Assembly: GCA_037481715.1 (NCBI GenBank)
Contig: JBBFLD010000010.1
Coordinates: forward strand, 33,427-97,426
DNA length: 64,000 nucleotides
Direction of reading: 5' to 3'
DNA from: Rosettibacter sp037481715
GTDB lineage: Bacteria > Bacteroidota > Ignavibacteria > Ignavibacteriales > Melioribacteraceae
Numbering within the stretch: position 1 is the first letter of the stretch; each line of letters starts with the position of its first letter. Under the pieces are notes generated by a model. The model worked only from the letters and a program-made list of their open reading frames with translations. It did no database searches and was not told the DNA's origin. Shown here piece by piece: positions 1 to 9,607 of this stretch. The position numbers and the translations under genes were made by a program.

Positions 1-462
1 AATAGCTTTTATTAATGCTTTCCCTGTTTTGGTAATTCTTGAATCTAAAGAACGAGTTTTTATTTCTTCCTGAACTTTGATGCCAAAGGCTTCATTAATT
101 TTTTCAAGAAGTTCATCTTTATTAAAAGGTTTTGAAATAAAACTGCTTACACCAGCCTCGTTTGCTTTTTCTACTTCTTTTTTTTCTCCTCTTCCTGTTG
201 CCATTAAGAAAGGAATATTTTTAGTATTTTCATTACTTCTTACCCATTTAAGAAGCTCAAATCCATCCATTTCAGGCATATTCCAGTCACTTATGATAAG
301 TTCAACCGAAGGGTCATTCTGCAAAATTTTTATTGCACCATTTCCATTTTCAGCTTCAATAATGTTATTAAAACCAAGTGCATTGAGTGTTTTGATTTCC
401 ATCTGGCGCATTACACCAGCATCTTCTACAAGGAGAATTTTAATATTTTTTTGAACTTCCAT
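1..462 (-). CDS. Response regulator, CheY-like receiver (3' end outside window)
   Basis: The frame opens with ATG at 462 and runs off the window edge, so only the first 154 residues are visible. They form a complete receiver domain: acidic pair E13-D14 (LLVEDAG), phosphoacceptor D59 in IISDWNMPEMDG, T89 and K111 (ISKPF). Residues 1-125 are the receiver. About 30 further residues (KTRSLDSRITKTGKALIKAI) begin a second segment, so this is a receiver with a C-terminal extension rather than stand-alone CheY. The output domain cannot be seen. It is divergent from the glycosyltransferase gene at 687. Role: phosphorylation-controlled signalling, partner kinase unknown. Confidence 0.85.
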   Translation of the reverse strand, partial: MEVQKNIKILLVEDAGVMRQMEIKTLNALGFNNIIEAENGNGAIKILQNDPSVELIISDWNMPEMDGFELLKWVRSNENTKNIPFLMATGRGEKKEVEKANEAGVSSFISKPFNKDELLEKINEAFGIKVQEEIKTRSLDSRITKTGKALIKAI

Positions 463-686
463 GTATTTCCTGAATACTATTTAGATTTGTTCAAATTATT
501 ATCGAATAAAAAATCAAAAATTTTATTTGTTATAGCGGAATAAAATTTTTATTTCCAAATAAAATTTAAAGTTTGGGGAAATTTTGGGAACTATGGAATA
601 TGTTAAATTTTAAAAACGCTGCCCAATATTTTTTTCATGCCTAATTTATCTTTTCGAATTTGTTAAACTAAAAGAGGAGTTGATTT

Positions 687-2972
687 ATGGCTGAATTACA
701 GAAACTCAAGAAAATTGCGTTTGTAGGAAATTATCTGCCCCGTAAATGTGGAATTGCTACTTTTACATTTGATTTAAGAAATGCAGTTAATAATCAATAT
801 CCTCAAACAGATTGTATAGTTCTGGCTCTGAACGATAGAGATCAGGACTTTGAATACCCATCCGAAGTTAGATTTGTAATTAATAAACAGGATATTAATA
901 CTTATCAGAAAGCAGCTGACTTTCTTAACTTCAATAACATTGATGTTGTTTGTCTTCAGCATGAGTATGGAATTTTTGGCGGTGTGGAAGGAAGTCATAT
1001 TTTAGCTTTTCTGCGTAATTTAAGAATGCCTGTTGTAACAACACTTCATACAATCTTGAATGAACCTAATCCAGACCAGAGAAGAGTAATGAAAGAATTA
1101 ATTTCTTATTCAACTCGTTTAATAACGATGACAGAAAAAGGGAAAACATTTCTTAAAGAAATTTATAATGCTCCTGAAGATATTATTGATGTAATACCGC
1201 ATGGTATTCCTGATATGCCTTTTGTCGATCCAAATTTTTATAAAGACAGATTTAATGTTGAGGGCAAATATGTAATTTTAACTTTTGGTTTGCTATCACC
1301 TAATAAAGGAATTGAATATGTTCTAAAAGCTTTGCCAAAAGTATTATCTGTTTTTCCTAATCTTGTTTACATTGTTCTTGGTGCAACTCATCCAAATATT
1401 GTTAAAGAATACGGCGAATCTTATAGAATGAGTCTTGAAAGATTAGCTCATGATTTAGGTATCAAGAAAAATGTAATATTCTATAACCGATTTGTAGATT
1501 CAGAAGAATTAAAAGAATTTATTGGTGCTGCAGATATTTATATAACTCCATACTTAAATAAAGCTCAAATAACTTCTGGTACATTGTCATATTCTTTCGG
1601 ATGTGGTAAAGCAGTTATTTCTACACCATACTGGCATGCAGAAGAATTGCTTACTGATAATCGTGGTGTAATTGTTCCCTTTGCAGATTCGAATGCAATT
1701 GCAGATGAGATTATAAAATTACTTCAGGATGAACCGAGACGCCATGCAATGAGAAAAAAAGCTTATATGCTTGGAAGAGAAATGGTATGGAATAACATTG
1801 CTCACTTATATGTCGAATCATTTCAGAAAGCAAGAAGTCAAAGACTTGAAAAGCTTCAAAATATTTCTTCAGTAAAAACTTTGAATGAACAGAGCATGGA
1901 GCTTCCAGAATTCAAATTCAATCATTTATTTAATATAACAGATTCAACTGGAATAATTCAACATGCAAAATTTACAATTCCATTATACACTGAAGGTTAC
2001 TGTCTTGATGATAATGCTCGAGCTTTTCTTTTAACAATTTTGCTTGAAGAAATTGGTTTAATGGATGAACAAATAGAATCACTGGCTAAAAAGTACGCTG
2101 CATTTATTCTTTATTCATTCAATGAAAAGAAAAATAGATTTAGAAACTTTATGGATTTTAACAGAAAGTGGAAAGAAGATGCTGGTTCTGATGATTCACA
2201 AGGAAGAGCGCTTTGGGCACTTGGAACATGTGTAAATAGGTCAAGAAAACGAGATTTGCAAATGTGGGCAACTCAATTATTTAATAAAGCATTATCAATT
2301 TTAACTGAACTTACATCTCCTCGTGCTTGGGCATTTGGCTTAATTGGAATTTATGAATATCTGCAAAAGATGAGTGGCGATAGAGTTGCAATTCAAATTC
2401 AAGAAAATTTAACTCATAGACTTATTGAACTTTATGAAAGAAATTCAAATGAAGAATGGAAATGGTTTGAAGATTATCTGGTTTATGATAATGCCAGACT
2501 TTCACAAGCTCTAATTTTAACAGGAAATTATTCTCATAATCAAAAGGCATTTGATATTGGTATTGAATCTTTGAAGTGGCTGGTTGAACTTCAAACAACA
2601 GAAGCAGGTTATTTCAGACCAATTGGTTCAGATGGCTGGTATAATCGCAATGGATCAAAAGCAGATTTTGACCAGCAGCCAATAGCAGCTTATGAAACTG
2701 TTTCAGCTTGTATGGATGCATTTCAAATTACAGAAGATTATTATTGGTACAATAAAGCAAGAATTGCATTCGAATGGTTCTTAGGCAGAAATGATTTAGG
2801 TTTGGCTTTGTATGACCCTGTAAGCGGCGGTTGTTACGATGCTCTTCATGTTGACAGAGTAAATATGAATGAAGGTGCTGAATCTACTTTATCATTCTTG
2901 CTTTCTCTTGCTGAAGTTTATAGAGTTGAAAACTTGATTAAATCTTATGAACATGTAAAAAATTATGAATAA
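687..2972 (+). CDS. GT4-type glycosyltransferase with C-terminal helical domain
   Basis: 761 residues. Residues 1 to about 390 read as a GT-B glycosyltransferase of family 4: N-terminal glycine loop (FVGNYLPRKCGIATFT), then TFGLLSPNKGIEY and the donor-binding region ITPYLNKAQITSGTLSYSFGCGKAVIST. The remaining roughly 370 residues are rich in aromatic and helical segments (YTEGYCLDDNARA, KWFEDYLVYDNARL) and resemble an alpha/alpha toroid as in glycan-processing enzymes. The SD is AGAGGAG before ATG 687. The next gene, a GH130 family member, starts about 35 bases downstream, and this two-gene pairing suggests joint handling of a mannose-containing glycan. The exact sugar cannot be told from sequence. 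Confidence 0.8.
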   Translation: MAELQKLKKIAFVGNYLPRKCGIATFTFDLRNAVNNQYPQTDCIVLALNDRDQDFEYPSEVRFVINKQDINTYQKAADFLNFNNIDVVCLQHEYGIFGGVEGSHILAFLRNLRMPVVTTLHTILNEPNPDQRRVMKELISYSTRLITMTEKGKTFLKEIYNAPEDIIDVIPHGIPDMPFVDPNFYKDRFNVEGKYVILTFGLLSPNKGIEYVLKALPKVLSVFPNLVYIVLGATHPNIVKEYGESYRMSLERLAHDLGIKKNVIFYNRFVDSEELKEFIGAADIYITPYLNKAQITSGTLSYSFGCGKAVISTPYWHAEELLTDNRGVIVPFADSNAIADEIIKLLQDEPRRHAMRKKAYMLGREMVWNNIAHLYVESFQKARSQRLEKLQNISSVKTLNEQSMELPEFKFNHLFNITDSTGIIQHAKFTIPLYTEGYCLDDNARAFLLTILLEEIGLMDEQIESLAKKYAAFILYSFNEKKNRFRNFMDFNRKWKEDAGSDDSQGRALWALGTCVNRSRKRDLQMWATQLFNKALSILTELTSPRAWAFGLIGIYEYLQKMSGDRVAIQIQENLTHRLIELYERNSNEEWKWFEDYLVYDNARLSQALILTGNYSHNQKAFDIGIESLKWLVELQTTEAGYFRPIGSDGWYNRNGSKADFDQQPIAAYETVSACMDAFQITEDYYWYNKARIAFEWFLGRNDLGLALYDPVSGGCYDALHVDRVNMNEGAESTLSFLLSLAEVYRVENLIKSYEHVKNYE

Positions 2973-3006
2973 TATTTCGAATATTATAAAAAAATGGAGT
3001 GGTGTT

Positions 3007-3975
3007 ATGAGTAATTCTTCTCATGAATTATTTCATAGATACGAAGGAAATCCAATAATAACAATTTATGACATACCATATCCTGCTAATTCTGTATTTA
3101 ATTGCGGTGCAGTATCAGTAAATGGAGAGACAATTTTACTTATTCGTGTAGAAGATTTAAGAGGAATATCACACCTTACTGTGGCTCGAAGCAGAGATGG
3201 AAAAACAAATTGGGATATTGATTCAAAACCAACTTTGCCTCCAGACCCGATTAATTATCCAGAAGAAATTTGGGGAATTGAAGATCCACGTATAACTTAT
3301 CTTGATGAATTGAAAAAATATGCAATTACATACACAGCATATTCTCATGGCGGACCTTTGGTTTCTCTTGCAATGACAGAAGACTTTAAAACATTCGAAA
3401 GAATTGGAGCTGTTCTGCCTCCAGAAGATAAAGATGCTGCATTGTTCCCTATAAAATTTGGTAATCGATGGGCAATGCTGCATCGCCCCATAATTTCTAC
3501 TCCTTATTCTGCAGCTCATATATGGATTTCGTTTTCACCTGATTTAATTCATTGGGGGGAACATAGAATTTTGATTAGAGCAAGAGAAGGTGCGTGGTGG
3601 GATGCAAATAAAATTGGTTTGTCGCCTCCTCCAATTCAAATTCCTGAAGGATGGCTGGTTTTATATCACGGCGTAAAGAAAACGGCAAGCGGAGTAATTT
3701 ATCGGCTCGGTCTTGTATTGTTAGATTTAGAAGACCCAACCAAAGTACTGCGCAGAAGTGATGAATGGATTTTTGGTCCAAGAGAACATTATGAGAAAGA
3801 AGGTGATGTTGATGATGTCGTATTCCCTTGCGGCTGGATTGTAGATGGTGATGATGTTAGATTATATTATGGAGCTGCAGATTCATGTATTGCACTTGCT
3901 ACAGCAAAGTTAAGTGATTTGAGAAAATATATTTTATCATGCCCTGTAGCAGAAAAATCATTAAGATGGGGATAA
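3007..3975 (+). CDS. GH130 family glycoside phosphorylase/hydrolase
   Basis: Five-bladed beta-propeller enzyme of the GH130 family, which acts on beta-mannosides, usually by phosphorolysis. Visible family marks are RVEDLRGISHLTVARSRDG, the WGIEDPRIT motif and the C-terminal YYGAADSCIALATAKL. A longer frame starts at 2965, overlapping the upstream gene by 8 bases, but ATG 3007 has GGAG seven bases upstream (2996-2999), so 3007 is preferred; it gives 322 residues, normal for the family. No signal peptide, so cytoplasmic. It is coupled to the glycosyltransferase upstream. Phosphorylase versus hydrolase cannot be decided here. Confidence 0.87.
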   Translation: MSNSSHELFHRYEGNPIITIYDIPYPANSVFNCGAVSVNGETILLIRVEDLRGISHLTVARSRDGKTNWDIDSKPTLPPDPINYPEEIWGIEDPRITYLDELKKYAITYTAYSHGGPLVSLAMTEDFKTFERIGAVLPPEDKDAALFPIKFGNRWAMLHRPIISTPYSAAHIWISFSPDLIHWGEHRILIRAREGAWWDANKIGLSPPPIQIPEGWLVLYHGVKKTASGVIYRLGLVLLDLEDPTKVLRRSDEWIFGPREHYEKEGDVDDVVFPCGWIVDGDDVRLYYGAADSCIALATAKLSDLRKYILSCPVAEKSLRWG

Positions 3976-4005
3976 TTATTTCCAAAGAAGTTAGACAAAT
4001 TTTTA

Positions 4006-4049
4006 CTGCACATCATGTGATTAATATACATAGATGTGCAGACTTTTTT
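4006..4049 (+). terminator. Rho-independent terminator after the GT/GH130 operon
   Basis: Stem CTGCACATC (4006-4014) pairs with GATGTGCAG (4033-4041), followed by ACTTTTTTA. It ends transcription of the two-gene glycan operon. Confidence 0.7.
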
Positions 4050-4085
4050 ATTTATTTGTGTAAATAAAAAGTTTGAGATTATTAA

Positions 4086-4742
4086 TTGACCAGATTGGAA
4101 TACTTAAAAAATATATGGCAGCCAAAACTTTTGGATAAAAATTTTAGAACGAAATTTTTCATTTCATCTTTTTTGCTTTTAATAATTTTATTATCACTTG
4201 CCAAATTTCTTGAATATAACGAAACCCGCACCGGTTTTTCTTTCAACGACCCAATTTTAATTTTATTTAAGCCTATTGATATTACCTGGTTAACTTTTGT
4301 TCTGATTTATTCTGGTGTAGTAGTTATTTTGGTTCATCTTACTTTTCATCCAGATAATTTTCTTATTGCAATTCAAGCTTATAGTTTAACAGCTCTTTTA
4401 AGATTAATAACTATTTTTCTTTTGCCGTTGAATGCTCCTGTTACAATTATTCCTCTTAAAGACCCTATTGTTGAATTCTTTGGCGGGGGAAATACTTTAT
4501 TAAGGGACCTTTTCTTTTCTGGTCATACAGCCACTATGTTTGTCTTTTTTCTTGCTGCAAAAAACAGAAAACTAAAAATTATTTTTCTGATTTCAACAGT
4601 TTTAGTTGGATTATTTGTTTTGATTCAGCACGTTCATTACACAATTGATGTAATTGCTGCGCCATTTTTTGCTTATACATCTTATCGAATAATTATTATT
4701 CTGAATCGGAAACTTGATAAGCAAAATTATCGAATCAAATAA
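4086..4742 (+). CDS. PAP2-superfamily integral membrane protein (sphingomyelin-synthase-like)
   Basis: 218 residues with about six hydrophobic helices. The second half contains RDLFFSGHTATM and QHVHYTIDVIAAP, corresponding to the two His-containing catalytic motifs of PAP2_C / sphingomyelin synthase-like lipid phosphatases and phosphotransferases. The substrate is probably a membrane lipid head group. The only available start is TTG at 4086, with a poor SD. The gene converges on the M24 peptidase gene and overlaps its 3' end by 16 bases. The function assignment rests on the motifs only. Confidence 0.7.
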   Translation: MTRLEYLKNIWQPKLLDKNFRTKFFISSFLLLIILLSLAKFLEYNETRTGFSFNDPILILFKPIDITWLTFVLIYSGVVVILVHLTFHPDNFLIAIQAYSLTALLRLITIFLLPLNAPVTIIPLKDPIVEFFGGGNTLLRDLFFSGHTATMFVFFLAAKNRKLKIIFLISTVLVGLFVLIQHVHYTIDVIAAPFFAYTSYRIIIILNRKLDKQNYRIK

Positions 4743-5917
4743 ATTTCATTTTGTCTGTTGGATAAAAATTCGCATCCATCTTTTGTTACATAAACCATTT
4801 CTTCAATTGTTGCAATTCCATAATTCTCGATTGTCAATCTTGGTTCAATTGTAAAAACATTTCCTTCTTCAATTTCAAGCATAGGAAGATTTCCATATCT
4901 TTCCCACTTTGGTCCTAAAAGTGCACCTCCATCATGAACAGAACGACCTACTTGATGTCCAAGCCCATGAGGAAATTCACTGTAGCCGTTTATCTGAATA
5001 TAATTTCTTGCAACTTCATCAATCTCCCAGCCTTGTTTGCCTGCTTTCAATTCATTAGCTGCTCTTGTAATTGATTCTTTTATAACATCAAATCCTTTTT
5101 GAACTTCATCAGGTGGATTATTTTCGTTTGGCTTTAATACATACCAGGTTCTTTGCAAATCAGAACAATATCCATTTATTTTTAATCCGAAGTCCATGTT
5201 AACAACATGTCCATGCTGAATAATTCTGTCAGTAGGACCAGAGTGAGCTCCTGCAGTATCTGGTCCTGAAAAAACAGAAGGACAATATTCTTTATCCCAC
5301 GCAAGTTCAAATCCTCTTTCTTTTACAAGGTCATGAACAAATGATGCAATTTGTTTTTCTGTCATTCCTGGTTTCATGTAGCTGCTGACTTCATCAAAAA
5401 TTTTTAATGTTTCTTTGATTGCTTCTTTAATTAGTTCTAATTCTTTTGCAGTTTTTCTTCCGCGAAGAGCTGCTACAAGATCTTCTGAAGAAACGAGCTT
5501 GTTTATATAATCAGTTTCTTTAAGATTATCTAATAAATCGAGATATAATCCATAAGTTAATCCATCTGCAAGACTTGAATTTTTTGAATAATTAATTGCA
5601 ATTTTATTTGGTTTAATCTGGTCTAAAACCTCCAGCAATTTTTCTTTAATTGATTTCAAATAAGGATGAATGTTTTTATAAGTTCCAACTGCTTTCATGT
5701 TTTCATATTCAAGTGAACCAATAATTGCATGTGTGTTTCCATCTTTTGTAATTATAAATGCCGATTGCCATGTTGCATTAGTTCCAACCAGAATATCCAT
5801 CATCGGATCTTTAATGTTTCCTGTTTCTCGAACATAAATTAACCACATATCAATTTCTTTTTCGGAAAGTAGTTTTGATGCCTGTTCTATTTTTTCGAGT
5901 ATCAATTCTTTTTGCAT
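4727..5917 (-). CDS. M24 family metallopeptidase (Xaa-Pro aminopeptidase-like)
   Basis: Cytoplasmic aminopeptidase of the creatinase/aminopeptidase P fold: an N-terminal creatinase-like half (to about residue 155) and a C-terminal pita-bread half. All five metal ligands are visible: D in NMDFGLKI, D in GYCSDLQRTW, H in HGLGHQVGRSVHD, E in FTIEPRLTIE and E in ATIEEMVYV. A TTG at 5929 is in frame, but ATG 5917 has GAGG seven bases upstream and is preferred (396 residues). The specific substrate is unknown; the family removes N-terminal residues before proline. Confidence 0.88.
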   Translation of the reverse strand: MQKELILEKIEQASKLLSEKEIDMWLIYVRETGNIKDPMMDILVGTNATWQSAFIITKDGNTHAIIGSLEYENMKAVGTYKNIHPYLKSIKEKLLEVLDQIKPNKIAINYSKNSSLADGLTYGLYLDLLDNLKETDYINKLVSSEDLVAALRGRKTAKELELIKEAIKETLKIFDEVSSYMKPGMTEKQIASFVHDLVKERGFELAWDKEYCPSVFSGPDTAGAHSGPTDRIIQHGHVVNMDFGLKINGYCSDLQRTWYVLKPNENNPPDEVQKGFDVIKESITRAANELKAGKQGWEIDEVARNYIQINGYSEFPHGLGHQVGRSVHDGGALLGPKWERYGNLPMLEIEEGNVFTIEPRLTIENYGIATIEEMVYVTKDGCEFLSNRQNEIYLIR

Positions 5918-5990
5918 TTGAAACCTCAATTTTATGATTCAAAGAAGATTAAAATTATTGTTGTAATTTTATTTAGTATGATTCATGAAA

Positions 5991-7562
5991 TTATGATTGG
6001 TCGACTTTGTTTTTTGGAAGTGAAAATGTAAATGTAGTTCCTTCGCCCGATTTACTTTTTACCCAAATTTTGCCACCGTTTTTTTCTACCATTTCTTTGC
6101 AAAGAATTAATCCCAAGCCGCTTCCTTTTTCGTTTTTGGTTCCGCTTTTGGTAAATGGTATGTCAATTCTAAATAATTTTTCTATGTCACTTTCCTCCAT
6201 GCCTATTCCAGTATCGCTGATTGATATTTCAATCATCCCATCTTTTTCTTCTGAATTAAAAATTATCTTTCCTTTTTCATCAGTAAACTTGATTGCATTG
6301 GAAAGCAAATTTTGAAGTACAGAAAAAATCATATCTTCATCTGCATAAACAATATGTTCTTTGTTAATCTTATTTGTTATCTCTATATTTTTAATTGCTG
6401 CATTGTGTAAAAGAAGATTGATAGCTTTACTTGCTGTATTGTGAATAGGGAAATTTTTCGGGTTGAAGGATATAGTTCCAATTTGAATTCGTGACCACTG
6501 CAATAAATTTTCAAGCAGTGAAAATACAGTTTTTGCTGCTTCATTAATATTTTCTGCAAAAGATTTTATTTCATCTTTGCTTAATTCTTCAATATCCTGA
6601 TATAAAAATTCAGAAAAACTTAAAAGCGAACTGAATGGACTTCTTAAATCATGGGCAATTATGGAGAAAAATTTGTCTTTGGCTGCATTTGAGTTCTTTA
6701 ATTCTTGATTGAGTGCTTCTAATTTTTGAATTAATTCTTTAAGCTGAGCTTCTTGTTTTTTTCTTTCGGTAACATCTCTTAAAACTCCGCGGTAACCAAT
6801 AATTTCACCATCTTTATTTTTTACGGCTACAGAAGTTTCTCTTACAACAGCAATTTCACCATTTAATTTTTTTATCTCAATTTCAAAATCTTTTACAAAA
6901 CCATTTTTGATTAACTCATTTTTGAATCTTTCTCTGTCTTCGGGATTAACATAAAGGTCAGAAATTATATTAATGTTGTTAAGTTCTTCTAAAGATTTTA
7001 TACCAAGAAACTCCATACCCGAAGGATTAAGTTCAACAAATTTTCCATCAATTGTGCTTTCATATACTACATCTTTAATTTCCATAAAAAGTTCTTTATA
7101 CTTTTTTTCTGCTTCGCGTAATTTTTCTTCTGTTTCAACAAGTTCTGTTATGTCTTTGCTCAAACCGACATAGGCAATTGGTTCGCCATTTTCATTTCTT
7201 ACTACGGATGTGCTGAGTTCAATAATAAATTCACTTCCATCTTTTCTTTTGTTTATAAGTCTTCCATGCCAGCCGCCTTTTTGTGTGGCTTTGTTTATTT
7301 CTTTAAGAACTTTTGGGTCATTTTTTTCTGAGCGAAGAATTTCAGTATTCTTTCCAAGAATTTCTTCAAGCGTATAGCCGTAAGTATCGAGAAAAGTTTG
7401 ATTAACAAAAATTGTATTATGATTTAAATCTGTTACACTTATGCATTCATGAACTGAATTGATGGCGTGAATTAGAAGTTTAATGTTTTCTTTGGATTCA
7501 AAAAAATTAGTTTTGTGGGGATTTTTATTTTGTAGATTACTATGATTTCGGCTGGTATTCAT
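5991..7562 (-). CDS. PAS-PAS sensor histidine kinase
   Basis: 523 residues without membrane segments, so a cytoplasmic sensor kinase. Two PAS/PAC modules (about 30-150 and 150-275) precede a coiled linker. The HisKA box is SIIAHDLRSPFSSLLSFSEF, with the phosphorylated His in AHDLRS, followed by the HATPase: N-box NLLSNAIKFT, G1 SDTGIGM, G2 GSGLGLILCK. No receiver is fused to it and no cognate response regulator is adjacent. The signal sensed by the PAS domains cannot be inferred. Confidence 0.9.
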   Translation of the reverse strand: MNTSRNHSNLQNKNPHKTNFFESKENIKLLIHAINSVHECISVTDLNHNTIFVNQTFLDTYGYTLEEILGKNTEILRSEKNDPKVLKEINKATQKGGWHGRLINKRKDGSEFIIELSTSVVRNENGEPIAYVGLSKDITELVETEEKLREAEKKYKELFMEIKDVVYESTIDGKFVELNPSGMEFLGIKSLEELNNINIISDLYVNPEDRERFKNELIKNGFVKDFEIEIKKLNGEIAVVRETSVAVKNKDGEIIGYRGVLRDVTERKKQEAQLKELIQKLEALNQELKNSNAAKDKFFSIIAHDLRSPFSSLLSFSEFLYQDIEELSKDEIKSFAENINEAAKTVFSLLENLLQWSRIQIGTISFNPKNFPIHNTASKAINLLLHNAAIKNIEITNKINKEHIVYADEDMIFSVLQNLLSNAIKFTDEKGKIIFNSEEKDGMIEISISDTGIGMEESDIEKLFRIDIPFTKSGTKNEKGSGLGLILCKEMVEKNGGKIWVKSKSGEGTTFTFSLPKNKVDQS

Positions 7563-7618
7563 ATTTTATTAATGCACCCTAAAAGAAATATAAGTTTCAG
7601 TTTAAATATACAATATTT

Positions 7619-8596
7619 TTAAATCTTATCTGAATATTTTTTTACTGCCTTCTTGAGTCTATCCATTATAGCCAATCCCAATCCTTCTTCTTTAATTGGT
7701 TCAACTAAAATTACATCAATTTCCTCTTTTTCAAATTCATGCAGAGATTTAAATAAATTAGCTGCAGCTTCTCTTAAATCTTTTGATGGTGATAAAATTT
7801 TAACAGATGCAAAGTTGTATTGAAATTTTTCTTCATTAAAATATAGAACCCCAATTTTTTTGTTTGAATATTTCTTCAGATTTTCCTCATTTAAAAATAA
7901 TATTGGTTTAACAGGCGAGTAATGAAATGGAAGTTGTCCGGGTGCTGTAGGTTTAGTAGATTCTAAATTTAAGTACAGTTTGCATTTAACTGTATCTTCA
8001 ATTTCTTCTTTCGATAAACCGCCAGGACGCAGCAAATAAAAATTTCCTCCATCAAACTGAATGATTGTTGATTCTAAACCGATGTTACATTTTCCTCCGT
8101 CGAGAATTAAATCAACTTTGTCTCCAAGACTTTTTTTAACATGCTCAGCTTGAGTGGGGCTTAAATGACCAAATTTGTTTGCACTAGGTGCTGCAATTGG
8201 AGTATTACTTTTTTCAATTAATTCTAATGCAACTTTATGATTGGGCATTCGTATTGCAACGGTTGGATTTCCTGATGTTACAATGTCAGGAACAACATCA
8301 GTTTTGGGAAGAACAAGAGTAAGCGGACCAGGCCAGAATTTTTCGATTAATTTATCGATTCTCTCATCATCATAAATTGCAAATTTTTTTATCCATTCTT
8401 TTTGCGATATATGTAGGATGAGAGGGTTAAAAGCAGGTCGTTTCTTTACCTCAAAAATTTTTGCAACTGCAATTGGATTTAATCCATCTGCACCTAAACC
8501 ATAAACTGTTTCTGTAGGAAAAGCAACCAGACCGCCATTACGAATTATCTCGGCTGCTTTTGCTATTGTTTCGCTGTTTGCTTGTACGATATTCAT
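7619..8596 (-). CDS. tsaC: Threonylcarbamoyl-AMP synthase, Sua5/YrdC type
   Basis: Makes threonylcarbamoyl-AMP from threonine, bicarbonate and ATP for the t6A37 modification of ANN-decoding tRNAs. Residues 1-200 are the YrdC domain (FPTETVYGLGADG, VKKRPAFNPLILH, APSANKFGHLSPT). The linker motif APGQLPFHYSP and a roughly 110-residue C-terminal Sua5 domain follow, so this is the long two-domain form (325 residues). The histidine kinase gene lies just downstream on the same strand. Confidence 0.93.
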   Translation of the reverse strand: MNIVQANSETIAKAAEIIRNGGLVAFPTETVYGLGADGLNPIAVAKIFEVKKRPAFNPLILHISQKEWIKKFAIYDDERIDKLIEKFWPGPLTLVLPKTDVVPDIVTSGNPTVAIRMPNHKVALELIEKSNTPIAAPSANKFGHLSPTQAEHVKKSLGDKVDLILDGGKCNIGLESTIIQFDGGNFYLLRPGGLSKEEIEDTVKCKLYLNLESTKPTAPGQLPFHYSPVKPILFLNEENLKKYSNKKIGVLYFNEEKFQYNFASVKILSPSKDLREAAANLFKSLHEFEKEEIDVILVEPIKEEGLGLAIMDRLKKAVKKYSDKI

Positions 8597-8701
8597 ATTT
8601 TTAATTTTTTGTGCTGCTAAAATAAAGAGTTTTGGATAAGAAAAATAATTCTATAATTTTGAACTGTAATTTGATTAATTAGAAAAATAAAGAGTTGCAG
8701 A

Positions 8702-9469
8702 ATGAATGAACTATCATACTTAAAAAAATTTGTAAAGCTTTTAGCAGATGAAAGCAAAAAAGTTATTAAAGAATATTACCGCAAAGAAATAATTATTGAA
8801 ACAAAAGATGATTTATCACCAGTTACAATTGCAGATAAAAAATCAGAAGAAATTATGCGTCAATTAATCATGCGTGAATTTCCTGAACATGGTATAATTG
8901 GAGAAGAATTTGGCAATTATAATCCAGATGCAGAATATAAGTGGATACTCGACCCGATTGATGGAACAAAAAGTTTTATCTGTGGAACACCATTATTCGG
9001 AACTTTGATTGCATTGCTTAAAAATGATGAACCAATTTTAGGTGCAATTAATTTGCCTGTTCTTGATGAATTTTTAATTGGAGATAATACATCAGCAGAA
9101 TTAAATGGGAATAAAGTTAATGTAAGAAAATGTGAAGATGTTTCTGCTGCAGTGCTTCTTATTACTGACTATAACAATTTTGAGAAATATCGTAGTCTAA
9201 CTGGCTTGAATAATTTAATTAGAAGAGTAAAACTTTTTAGAAGCTGGGGTGATTGTTATGGTTATTATCTTGTTGCAACAGGTTATGCTGATATAATGAT
9301 TGACCCAATTATGAGTCAATGGGATTTGACTGCATTAATACCTGTAATAAATGGAGCCGGCGGCACAATAACAGATTATTATGGAAATAATCCTTTGAAA
9401 GGGAACAGCATTGTTGCTACAGGCGGCACAATTCATAATGAGGTTATAAAAATTCTAAATCAAAATTAA
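8702..9469 (+). CDS. hisN: Inositol-monophosphatase family, histidinol-phosphatase type
   Basis: 255 residues of the Mg/Li-dependent FIG phosphatase fold. Metal and catalytic motifs are IGEEFG (Glu), WILDPIDGTKSF (D-x-I-D-G-T) and the C-terminal MSQWDLTALIPVINGAGG. The spacing and the FICGTPLFGTLIALL segment fit the HisN branch, which dephosphorylates histidinol phosphate. Other his genes are not in the window, so a broader role on sugar or inositol phosphates cannot be excluded. Divergent from sua5. Confidence 0.82.
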   Translation: MNELSYLKKFVKLLADESKKVIKEYYRKEIIIETKDDLSPVTIADKKSEEIMRQLIMREFPEHGIIGEEFGNYNPDAEYKWILDPIDGTKSFICGTPLFGTLIALLKNDEPILGAINLPVLDEFLIGDNTSAELNGNKVNVRKCEDVSAAVLLITDYNNFEKYRSLTGLNNLIRRVKLFRSWGDCYGYYLVATGYADIMIDPIMSQWDLTALIPVINGAGGTITDYYGNNPLKGNSIVATGGTIHNEVIKILNQN

Positions 9470-9522
9470 TTTTAAAATAAAATTACAACATACTTTTTTT
9501 ATTGCAATAAAATTTCAAATAA

Positions 9523-9553
9523 GAGTTGATTTTTTTTTACATTAATTATTATA
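9523..9553 (+). promoter_or_regulatory. 31-bp upstream element of the lipoprotein cassette, copy A
   Basis: A 31-base stretch beginning GAGTTGAT, then nine T, ACATTAATTATTATA, is repeated without a mismatch at 31869-31899 in front of the paralogous gene. It contains a TTGATT-like -35 and an ATTATA-like -10 spaced 16. Flanking sequence differs between the copies, so it is probably the shared promoter. The start codon lies 55 bases downstream and is preceded by CTGAGGGCAA, also shared. Confidence 0.5.
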
Positions 9554-9607
9554 GTAAAAAAAAAGTTTTTATAAGTAGTAAACAAAAGAGCGCTGAGGGC
9601 AAGTCAA

